Source: Acidobacteriota bacterium
GTDB taxonomy: Bacteria; Acidobacteriota; Vicinamibacteria; Vicinamibacterales; JAKQTR01
Assembly (NCBI GenBank): GCA_026393755.1
Contig: JAPKZO010000024.1
Span: 715-64,714 of the forward strand
Length of the DNA: 64,000 nucleotides
Reading direction: 5' to 3'
Program-made: the position numbers and the translations under genes
The notes under the pieces: model-generated
Seen by the model: only the letters and a program-made list of their open reading frames with translations
What the model was told of the DNA's origin: nothing
Database searches by the model: none
Part shown: positions 43,363 through 50,785 of the stretch, in pieces
Layout: each line of letters begins with the position of its first letter
How positions within the stretch are numbered: position 1 is the first letter of the stretch

Positions 43363-44158
43363 ATGCTCGATGATCTGTGGTTCCGCCTGCGGGCGATGTT
43401 CCGGCGCGGCCGCGTCGAACGCGAGTTGGACGAGGAGCTGCGGTTTCACCTCGAACAGGCAGTCGCGGCCTATGAGCGTGAGGGGTGTTCTCCAGACGAG
43501 GCGCGGCAGCGCGCGCGATTGCAGTTCGGCGGTCTCGAGCAAATCAGAGAAGACTGCCGCGATGCCCGCGGTCTGAACCTGGTGGATTCTGCCGCTCGCG
43601 ACCTCAGGTATGCCGTACGCGGCCTGCTTCGGAGTCCCGGCTTTGCGAGTGTGGCTGTCCTGTCGCTCGCGATCGGCATCGGCGCCAACGCAGCGATCTT
43701 CGCCGTCGTCGACGCGTTTCTGTTTCGTCCCGCGCCGGTAAAGGACGTCGACGCCCTGGTGGCATTGGCCGATCGCAGCGACAAGTACGCCGGCTATCCG
43801 ATTTCCTATCCGAACTTCCTCGATTGGAAGGTCCGCAACCACGCGTTCGACGAGACGGCGGCGTACTGGAACGGCAACCGCGTTCTGGGGGACGACGAGG
43901 GAGCTGAGCGCATTCGAGAACTCGATGTCTCGGAGGGGTTTCTGCGCGTGGTCGGTGTCGTACCGGTAGTCGGCCGCGGCTTTCTGCCCGAGGATCACGG
44001 GGCGGGTGCCGGAGCCGTTGCGCTCGTCAGCTACGAGCTGTGGCAGCGAAGGCTGGGCGGCGACCGCGGGGCGATTGGCAAGACGATCACACTCGACAGC
44101 CGTCCATTCACCGTCATTGGGGTGCCGCCGGCCGGTTTCAACATCGGCGGCCGCGCCC
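43363..44158 (+). pseudogene. ADOP-type ABC permease, truncated
   Basis: The first about 265 residues match the N-terminal part of acidobacterial duplicated orphan permeases (MacB/FtsX-like): the leader ERELDEELRFHLEQAVAAYEREG (helical PadR-linked start), then the first membrane segment and MacB periplasmic core (RDLRYAVRGLLRSPGFASVAV, SIGIGANAAIFAVVDAFLFRP). Intact members are about 800 residues. Similarity stops near FTVIGVPPAGFNIGG at about 44150, after which the frame continues to 44415 with unrelated Arg-rich sequence. The C-terminal membrane segments and the duplicated half are absent. ATG 43363 is the usual start. Confidence 0.8.
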
Positions 44159-44186
44159 GGCGCCGATGTCGACGGCTGCCTCGCCG

Positions 44187-44217
44187 CCGGGACGAGCCGT
44201 CCATGGGCTCGTCCCGG
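44187..44217 (-). terminator. 12-bp perfect hairpin
   Basis: Arms CCGGGACGAGCC (44187-44198) and GGCTCGTCCCGG (44206-44217) with a 7-base loop, about 72 bases past the stop of the minus-strand beta-helix gene. Probably its terminator; no T tract. Confidence 0.45.
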
Positions 44218-44288
44218 ACAGCACACTGCAAGACACCTGTGAGACCGCCAACCCGATCAGATGCGGGCCCGTGCGTGGGTGCTGCTGC

Positions 44289-45467
44289 TCACTTCCAGGG
44301 TACCCCGGGGCAGGTTGCCCCGGCCTTGTCGCACCCGGGCGGCGGATTGGGGAGGCCGCAGGACGGGTCGGGCACCGGGAGCGTCTGCCCATCGACGTTA
44401 GTCCCGTTGCTGTAGAACCGTACGACCGGGGTGGTCACGCAGGTCTCCGCATTGAAGCCCGGCCCGGGCTCGAGGATACACAGCCCGATGGCGTTGTCGT
44501 GCACCTCGCCCTTCACGCCAGTCTTGATGTACGCGCGCGCCAGCCGCAGTCCGCACGCCCCGGCTCGGCTCGACGTGAATTGGGTCAGCTCGATTCTCGC
44601 TTCGTTGCGGCTCATGATGTTGGTGCCGCCGTACGAATCCGGCAGCCCCGCCACTTTGAAGAGTGTCGTTCCCGTCACGGTACCCTGGCGCAGATGGGCC
44701 GCGCCGCGATTGCGCACAAGCACACCGATCACCTCATTGTCGGCGATGTCGAAGCGATCGACGTACAGTTCGGCCTCGCTGGCCACCTCGATCGCGCCGA
44801 CCCGATTGAAGGCCGACGTTCTTGCGAACGCGTCCTTGGCGACGGGGTGGATCCGGTTCCTCCTGACGGCCAGGTCGAGCGCGTGCGCGATCGTGCCCTT
44901 GCCATCGAGGTACAAGCCGACGCCGTCGTTGCCATCGATGGCGACCGCGGTCAACGTGGCGTTCGCGCCGCCTCGCAACTCGACGGCGGTCCCGCTTCGA
45001 ACGGCATCGGAGACGCGACGCGTTTCCGTCACCGATACGTGGCTCAGCGCCAGTCGCCCGCCGTTCTGCATGACCCCGACATCGGGGGCATTCGAGATCG
45101 CGAGGTTCTCCATCGCCAGCTCGAAGCCGCTCGGGTTCCTCACCGGTCCGGCCAGGGTCACGCCCGTCTGGCCGCGAAGAGTCGTAGGCTGCGTGATAAG
45201 GAATTCGCCCGTGTAGGTGGCGGGTCCGAGCGTAACGACGACGGCGCACACTTTGTGCGCCTCGGCGTACTGCAAGGCGGCGGACAGCGTGGGGAACGTC
45301 TTCGGCGGCGCTTCGCTCAGACGCGGCGCGACCGACATTACCGTCGGGATGCACACCGCGGCCCGAACCACGCGCGACGGCGGCCGGATTTGCGGCTTGA
45401 TAGTGGTTTGTGCGAAGCCCCCGGCCGGCACCGACAGGAGGAGCGCGATCGCGGCACGTCGAATCAT
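44289..45467 (-). CDS. secreted beta-helix repeat protein
   Basis: 392 residues with a signal peptide (about 1-19, ending GGFAQ). The body (about 70-300) shows the short alternating repeats of a right-handed parallel beta-helix: ATYTGEFLITQPTTLRGQTGVTL, AMENLAISNAPDVG, AVAIDGNDGVGLYLDGKG, DIADNEVIGVLVRNRGAAH. The C-terminal part is cysteine-rich (about 7 Cys in the last 60 residues), e.g. CILEPGPGFNAETC and CGLPNPPPGCDKAGATCPG, probably disulfide-bonded. Function unknown; not clearly a polysaccharide lyase. Its ATG overlaps the end of the C69 gene by four bases (ATGA). Confidence 0.75.
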   Translation of the reverse strand: MIRRAAIALLLSVPAGGFAQTTIKPQIRPPSRVVRAAVCIPTVMSVAPRLSEAPPKTFPTLSAALQYAEAHKVCAVVVTLGPATYTGEFLITQPTTLRGQTGVTLAGPVRNPSGFELAMENLAISNAPDVGVMQNGGRLALSHVSVTETRRVSDAVRSGTAVELRGGANATLTAVAIDGNDGVGLYLDGKGTIAHALDLAVRRNRIHPVAKDAFARTSAFNRVGAIEVASEAELYVDRFDIADNEVIGVLVRNRGAAHLRQGTVTGTTLFKVAGLPDSYGGTNIMSRNEARIELTQFTSSRAGACGLRLARAYIKTGVKGEVHDNAIGLCILEPGPGFNAETCVTTPVVRFYSNGTNVDGQTLPVPDPSCGLPNPPPGCDKAGATCPGVPWK

Positions 45468-47260
45468 GGCAAGTTCTCCGCAGGATGCCGGGGCCTCTCA
45501 TTCCCCAATTTCTTCACCGGCTCTTTCGCCGGCGCCGGTGGTGCGGCCTTCGGGTTCTTCATGCTCCCGTAGCCGTTCTTCTCCAGCCAGTCCTTCGGGT
45601 ACTGCGCGCGCTGGCGCTGGGTCCCCTGCAGGTTGCCTCCCGCGTCCTGATACTTCACCACCAGCGTGTCGGCCAGCTTCCACCACGCGTCGATCGTGTC
45701 CTTGGTGACGCGGTTCGAGTAGGCGGTGATGTACTCGCGGGCCGCGGCCGGATCCTGCTTGTACAGTTCGAGCGCCACCTTCTCGACGACGGGCTGTTGC
45801 GCGAAGAGTCGATCTTCGATCCCGGTGTAGGCCTCCCGGATGTCCTGAATCATCGCGGCGAAGTTCAGGTTCGCCCAGTTGCCGACGAAGTTCGACGACC
45901 ACCACGCGGATCGACGATCGAATTCCGCGCGGGTCCCGATCTCATACGCCTCGGGAATGCGGGTATTGCCTGCGTAGAGCGGCGCGAAGGGCGATGTCTT
46001 GGCGTCATCGTTGGCAAACCAGACCACGCCGCCAATCCAGGCCGGCATCCAGTTGCGAGCCTGTATAACCGTGGTGTAGGAGCATTGGTGCACCGAGATC
46101 GTGCGCTCGAAGCCCACCGACCCTTCTGGCGGCCGCGTGGACGCGGCCCAGCGGTTCGGACTGCCGAACGGGCCCGCGACGCCTCCTTGCGACGCGTCGA
46201 AGTCGGTTCCCTGGTAGTAGTCGCGATGGAGCCGCATCAGGTCGCGCGGGCCGACCTTGATCTCCGCCTTCACCGTGAACGGCGGGTTCGGGTCCCAGGC
46301 GTCGAGTTTGAGCGAGGGCGCCATCGTGCTGAGCACCCGCCATTCGCGCCGCGTGCTGCCGAGCGACCCGCTGCCGCTGTAGGCCTTGTGGAACACGAAC
46401 GGCTCACCCTGCTTCCACCACCCCATGTCCTTGGCCACCTGGAAGACGTTCTCCGAAGCCATGTAGTTGTCCTTGTCCTCGAGCTTGAGCTCGGGGATAC
46501 GCGGACGATTGGCGCTCACGCCCACGTGGCCCGCCGGGATGCGGACCGCCGCCCACACAGCACCCTTGTCAACCGCGCCGGCACCGAAGATCTCGAAGTG
46601 CCAGACCTCATTCGCGTCGCCGACGGTCAGGCACTCGCCCGAATCCCCGTAGCCGTACTTCGTGGCGAACTCACCCATGATCCTGATCGCGTCGCGTGCG
46701 GTCGACGCCCGCTCGAGTGCCAGGCGCTGCAGCTCCATGATGTCGAAGAGCCCCTCGTCGTTGTACAACTCGCGGCGCCCGCCGATCGTGGTCTCGCCCA
46801 TGATGACCTGCTTTTCGTTCATGAACGGGTACGACGCGTCGTAGCGGGTGAGGGTTTGCTCGATCTCGGGAATCTCGCCGACCTGCTTGGCCGCAGGCCT
46901 GTCAGCACCGAGGCCGCCGCCCTTCATGATCGGGCGCATCGTGCCGGCCGCGCTCTTCTTGCCTGGCACAACATGAATCCGGACTTCGTAGTGTCCGTCG
47001 CACGAGTGCGACGTCATCACCGATCCGTCGGCCGAGGCCTCCTTGGTGGTTGGCATCGACGTGCAGGAATCGCACGTGAGCTGCCAGTCCTCGGCCGAGA
47101 CGCCTGGCGGCGGCGGCTCGGTGCACATCTTCCGGATGTTGATCTCGGGGTCGGATGGCGACGCGAACACCTTCTGCGGAGGCGGCGCCTGGCTGGCCAC
47201 GCCGGCCATCCCACAGAACGCCACGGCCAGCAGTATCAGGAACAGGGTTTTCGGCTTCAT
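45464..47260 (-). CDS. secreted C69-family dipeptidase, second copy
   Basis: 598 residues from ATG 47260 (GGAGGAG eight bases upstream; GTG 47269 touches that site). A signal peptide (about 1-22) is followed by a 45-residue segment before the C69 signature CTSMPTTKEASADGSVMTSH. Family blocks include SYPFMNEKQVIMGETTIGG and GDANEVWHFEIFGAG, then AVWAAVRIPAGHVGVSAN. Clearly a distant paralogue of the protein at 41115. A Pro/Lys-rich tail (residues 555-598, APPAPAKEPVKKLG) extends past the family end. Located between the AstE-like gene and the beta-helix gene. Confidence 0.88.
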   Translation of the reverse strand: MKPKTLFLILLAVAFCGMAGVASQAPPPQKVFASPSDPEINIRKMCTEPPPPGVSAEDWQLTCDSCTSMPTTKEASADGSVMTSHSCDGHYEVRIHVVPGKKSAAGTMRPIMKGGGLGADRPAAKQVGEIPEIEQTLTRYDASYPFMNEKQVIMGETTIGGRRELYNDEGLFDIMELQRLALERASTARDAIRIMGEFATKYGYGDSGECLTVGDANEVWHFEIFGAGAVDKGAVWAAVRIPAGHVGVSANRPRIPELKLEDKDNYMASENVFQVAKDMGWWKQGEPFVFHKAYSGSGSLGSTRREWRVLSTMAPSLKLDAWDPNPPFTVKAEIKVGPRDLMRLHRDYYQGTDFDASQGGVAGPFGSPNRWAASTRPPEGSVGFERTISVHQCSYTTVIQARNWMPAWIGGVVWFANDDAKTSPFAPLYAGNTRIPEAYEIGTRAEFDRRSAWWSSNFVGNWANLNFAAMIQDIREAYTGIEDRLFAQQPVVEKVALELYKQDPAAAREYITAYSNRVTKDTIDAWWKLADTLVVKYQDAGGNLQGTQRQRAQYPKDWLEKNGYGSMKNPKAAPPAPAKEPVKKLGNERPRHPAENLP

Positions 47261-47324
47261 CTGGTTCACTCCTCCAAGTCCGTCTCGCCGGCGGTCGCCT
47301 CAGCGGCCAGCCGGGTCTCACAAG

Positions 47325-48494
47325 CTATTCATAATACAAACGTCCGGGTCGCGCCGTGAGGGGGTCGCGCAGGTAGCGTCCGACCCCGTTTGCCTTCAGG
47401 TCCTTGTAGCGGGGCACGCCGTGCCCCACCAGCGGTCGATCGGGATGATCCTCGGTCCACGTCTCCATCACCTGCAGCACCGAGGAGGTGTGGCGGCCGA
47501 CGCGAACAGCGATCGGCCACCCGTTCTCGTCGATCTTCGCGAACAGGAGCCCGTGCTGGCCAGCCCGGACGACGAATTCGTCGCGGCCGGTCAGGAGCTG
47601 TTCGCGGGACGTGATGCCGCGCGTCGCGTCCAGGAACGGCTCGGCTGACTCGAAGAGGAGCGACACGGCCTCGGAGTAGTCGCCGATCTCGCGGTGCGAC
47701 AGACCGTGAAGACTGCGCGGCGAGAACTCGGTGCCGATGGTAAATCCCTCGTTGTCGGTCAGCATCATCGACACCATAGTCGCGAATTCCTGCCCCTTCT
47801 GGTGCGTCACGATCGTGTTGATTACCGGGTACTGGAGCTCGGCCTCGTGCAGATCGATGACCACGTCCACCTTCTCGCGGCGGATCAGTTGCATGAAGGC
47901 GTACGCGGTCTGCTCGGTGAGCGTCCCGTCGGGACGGCCGGGCCACGAACGATTGATGTTGCGCACGTCCACGTAGGCGAGCGACTGCCCGCTGGGATAG
48001 TGAATGTACACCTCGGGGTCGGGCCACTGATCGAGCGGGTCGGTCCAGCGATCGCCGTGCCGGAAGGTGCGGCCGCCGAACGGCGTGTCAATGGTGTAGT
48101 CGGGCGGGTAGGCGCCGCCCAGCCGCGTCACTCTCGTGGCGCTCCGGTTGGTGCTGAGCGCCACGATCAGGCGCCCTTTTTCCATCACGCCGTTTTCCGC
48201 GAAGAGCCAGGCCGCAAGCCGGCCGGCCGGCTCCTCCGGGTGCGAGCCCCCCAGCACGAGCAGCGTCGCCCCAGGCTCCTTGCCCTCGAGCACGTACAGG
48301 TTGCAGTCGTTGACCGTGCCCTTGATGCCGCCGAAGTAGTCGCCGAGCGACTTCACAGCGGTGACGCCATCGCCGACGACCACCGGTTCAAGCCGCGAGC
48401 GGCTCCGATAGAAGCTGAGGCCGGAAGCAATCAGCAAAGCCGCGCCGAGCGCGATGACCACCATCTTGCGGACGAGGAACAGGCGGTCGTTCAT
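47325..48494 (-). CDS. AstE/AspA-like zinc hydrolase, membrane-anchored
   Basis: 389 residues. A signal anchor (about 8-28, LVRKMVVIALGAALLIASG) is followed by a zinc carboxypeptidase (M14)-type fold resembling succinylglutamate desuccinylase/aspartoacylase: GGSHPEEPAG supplies the HxxE zinc ligands (near 80), a second His is in VVIDLHEAEL (near 219), and the AstE-type catalytic Glu is probably in LLFESAEPF (near 285). It likely hydrolyses an N-acyl amino acid or peptide amide bond in the periplasm (inference). Its start lies 7 bases after the stop of the 53-residue membrane protein. Confidence 0.8.
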   Translation of the reverse strand: MNDRLFLVRKMVVIALGAALLIASGLSFYRSRSRLEPVVVGDGVTAVKSLGDYFGGIKGTVNDCNLYVLEGKEPGATLLVLGGSHPEEPAGRLAAWLFAENGVMEKGRLIVALSTNRSATRVTRLGGAYPPDYTIDTPFGGRTFRHGDRWTDPLDQWPDPEVYIHYPSGQSLAYVDVRNINRSWPGRPDGTLTEQTAYAFMQLIRREKVDVVIDLHEAELQYPVINTIVTHQKGQEFATMVSMMLTDNEGFTIGTEFSPRSLHGLSHREIGDYSEAVSLLFESAEPFLDATRGITSREQLLTGRDEFVVRAGQHGLLFAKIDENGWPIAVRVGRHTSSVLQVMETWTEDHPDRPLVGHGVPRYKDLKANGVGRYLRDPLTARPGRLYYE

Positions 48495-48501
48495 GATCGG
48501 C

Positions 48502-48663
48502 TCACTTGAGACGCAGCAGGCGCAGCACGAACGGCACGAGCACCAGGACGTAAAGCACGTCCTGCTCCCACTTGCGCGAGCGGATCAGGTTCGTGACCAG
48601 CAGGGCCGTCACGAATGCGACGAGCAGATAGTAGAGCCACGTGACCACAAGCATTGATGTCAT
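48502..48663 (-). CDS. 53-residue two-helix membrane protein
   Basis: 53 residues with two hydrophobic segments (about 4-25 and 36-50) joined by a basic loop (NLIRSRKWEQD). ATG 48663 overlaps the permease stop as ATGA. Size and position suggest an accessory subunit of the permease, such as a minimal stand-in for the DctQ small subunit of TRAP transporters, but no family is recognised. Confidence 0.7.
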   Translation of the reverse strand: MTSMLVVTWLYYLLVAFVTALLVTNLIRSRKWEQDVLYVLVLVPFVLRLLRLK

Positions 48664-49955
48664 GACAGTCCCGTGAGCCAACCCAGGTGCTTACTGAACA
48701 CCACCATCAGCGTGCCGACGATGGCGATGATAACCGCCGGGCCCGAGCATGCCTTCAGGAAACGACCATAGGGGCCCTTGTAGCCGACCACGTCGATGGT
48801 GAGACGTCCGATGATGGCCGTGGGCGGCAGCGCGTCGCCGAGCGGCCAGATCATGCTCATGCCGGCCAGCGCCACGATCGGATTGAGCCCCATCGTATTG
48901 AACAGCAACACCAGCGGCACGCCGATGACGGGCGCGGCGCCCCACATCAAAACCGCCTCTGAGAGCGGCAGCACGACGAACAGTGTGGCGAAGACGACGG
49001 CGACGGGCAGCGTGGCCACGGTGACCGCCAGCAGGCCGCGCGCGCCGGTGAGCGTCATGATCTGGACGAGTACGCCGACGCAGGTAAGCGTAGCGAGCAG
49101 CGGCAGGAGCTGCGCCACGGTGTCGCGCGAGATCCTGAGAATGTCGAGACGGACGGGCGACACGGCGACGGTCACAGCCGCCGCGGCCGCAAACATCAGC
49201 GGCAGGCCGACAATGGGCGTCGAGTAGGGCCACTGCCGGCCGACGAAGATCAGGAACATGAAGACCGCGAAGGGGAGGAGCAGCTTCCACCAGCGCATGC
49301 CGGCCGGCGCTTCGGGAAGTTCGGCGAGCGCGCGATCGATATCCACCTGCTCGCCCTTCCAACCGAGCCAGAAAGCGGAGACGAGCGCGAGCACGACGCA
49401 GGGAATCATCAGCGGCCAGAAGAAGCCGACGTAGGGCATGTTCACGCCCGCCGCCGTCATCATCGCCCAGAGGCTCACCGGCGGGGCCGCCGCGCTCAGG
49501 CCGGCGATGAGAAAGATGATTGCCGCCGTCCGGACCGCCGAGATGCCCATGTAGGTCAGGACGACCCCGACCGTCCCGCCCATGATGAGGACCGTCACGC
49601 TGCCGGCGCCGGTGAGGGCTCCCGGAATCAACAGGAGCAGCGACATCAGCACGAGCAGCAGTGCGCGCTGGCGGTGGAATCGCCTGAGGATGGCTCGCAC
49701 CACGAAGGCCACGCCTCCCGATTCCTTGAGCAGGTTCATGAAGAGCGTCGCCGTGACGAAGATCAGATTGATGTCGAGGTAGGTGGCCGCCCCCTCGGCG
49801 ATGTGCCGGGCGGGGATGCCCTGGCCGGCTGCCAGGCCGCCGGCGAGCGCGGCGGCGAGCATCGACAGTTCCGTCGAGAGCCTGGCTGCCCGCACGACCA
49901 CATAGGCGGCAACCATCACGCCGAGCACCAGCCCGGCCTGGGCGGTCATGCTCAA
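48660..49955 (-). CDS. DctM-like TRAP-type large permease
   Basis: 431 residues and about 12 membrane segments throughout, in two related halves (LTGAGSVTVLIMGGTVGV in the first, APVIGVPLVLLFNTMGLNPIVALAG in the second). The pattern (GxGxxT re-entrant type loops, ALxGAGS, MWGAAPVIGVPLV) is that of the DctM/IT-superfamily permease, which moves dicarboxylates or other small acids. Start is probably TTG 49955 with GGAG nine bases upstream; ATG 49949 is close. Upstream is the DUF6305 gene (12 bases), downstream the small membrane protein (overlap), so this is a single operon. Confidence 0.82.
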   Translation of the reverse strand: MSMTAQAGLVLGVMVAAYVVVRAARLSTELSMLAAALAGGLAAGQGIPARHIAEGAATYLDINLIFVTATLFMNLLKESGGVAFVVRAILRRFHRQRALLLVLMSLLLLIPGALTGAGSVTVLIMGGTVGVVLTYMGISAVRTAAIIFLIAGLSAAAPPVSLWAMMTAAGVNMPYVGFFWPLMIPCVVLALVSAFWLGWKGEQVDIDRALAELPEAPAGMRWWKLLLPFAVFMFLIFVGRQWPYSTPIVGLPLMFAAAAAVTVAVSPVRLDILRISRDTVAQLLPLLATLTCVGVLVQIMTLTGARGLLAVTVATLPVAVVFATLFVVLPLSEAVLMWGAAPVIGVPLVLLFNTMGLNPIVALAGMSMIWPLGDALPPTAIIGRLTIDVVGYKGPYGRFLKACSGPAVIIAIVGTLMVVFSKHLGWLTGLS

Positions 49956-49967
49956 GGCCTGGCGCTC

Positions 49968-50555
49968 CTACTTCCCGAAGAGAGTCTTGAGAACACCGCT
50001 GAGATCGGTGTTCTTCTCGAACGTGATGAGCGGGATCTTCTTCGTCTTCGAGATGGCGGTGAAGCGGCCGTCCTCGTCACCGTCCTTGCGCACAATCATC
50101 AACCGCGACACAGGGCAGACGGCGTCGATCGACAGCTCGTCAGAGTTGTCGCCGGGTGCGGCGTTCTTCGCTCGCCGTTCCATCCCCTCGACGTGCGCGC
50201 CGATCACCATGATCCCCTGTTTCTTCGCCTCCGCGATCAGCGCTTCTGTCCTCTTCAGTTCGTCGCTGATCGAGACGCCGGCCGCCCCCATGCCCTTCAA
50301 ACTGGTTCCGGTGACGATGATGAGCGACTTGAACTTCTTTGCGTTGAGATCCTTCACCGTCGCGTCGGTCTTGTATTCGTGCTCGATGCCGAGGCGTTTG
50401 AGAAAGACCTGCAACTTCACCGGGCCCGGGCTCTGGCCACACGAGGTCAGCAGGACCGGCGCCGGGGCTGTCAGCGGGGCCTGCGCGGTGACCACCGCGA
50501 GGCCAGCCAGCAGGGCGGGCACTAATACGAGAGCGGGGAGGAGACGGCGATTCAT
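49968..50555 (-). CDS. DUF6305 family secreted protein
   Basis: 195 residues from ATG 50555 (GGGAG five bases upstream; the frame upstream to 50624 is not homologous). A signal peptide (about 1-24) is followed by the family pattern PVLLTSCGQSPGPVKLQVFLKRLGIE, SLIIVTGTSLKGMGAAGVSISDE and TKKIPLITFEKNTDLSGVLKTLFG. DUF6305 has no assigned function; the fold looks like a Rossmann-type periplasmic domain. It directly precedes the DctM-like permease gene, so it may act as a substrate-binding partner (inference). Confidence 0.82.
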   Translation of the reverse strand: MNRRLLPALVLVPALLAGLAVVTAQAPLTAPAPVLLTSCGQSPGPVKLQVFLKRLGIEHEYKTDATVKDLNAKKFKSLIIVTGTSLKGMGAAGVSISDELKRTEALIAEAKKQGIMVIGAHVEGMERRAKNAAPGDNSDELSIDAVCPVSRLMIVRKDGDEDGRFTAISKTKKIPLITFEKNTDLSGVLKTLFGK

Positions 50556-50673
50556 GATGACTCCCTCGAACCGAAGGCCTGATGACGGGATCGCGGCCAG
50601 TGTCGGCCTGAAGCGGGGGTACAACGCGCCGGCAGAATATCACATCAGCTCTACAACCACTGTTGTCCCACAC

Positions 50674-50702
50674 TTGACAGGGTGCGCCGCCGTCAATAGA
50701 GT
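50674..50702 (+). promoter_or_regulatory. promoter of the S46 peptidase gene
   Basis: TTGACA (50674-50679) and TAGAGT (50697-50702), separated by 17 bases, 84 bases ahead of the S46 ATG. The -35 is perfect; the -10 keeps T, A, A and T. Confidence 0.6.
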
Positions 50703-50785
50703 CGATTGGCTCCTGTACCGGCCTGACGCTGGCCGATCTCGATGTTCAACCACCTGTCTGTCATCCTTCAATCCCGAGGCCAGGC

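Noticed and set aside
44158-44415. C-terminal continuation of the ADOP frame
   Set aside because: The sequence after about 44150 is Arg-rich, has no membrane segments and overlaps the hairpin and the end of the minus-strand gene.
45410-47359. 649-codon frame antisense to the second C69 dipeptidase
   Set aside because: Same reasoning: no recognisable domains, low-complexity His/Arg-rich product.
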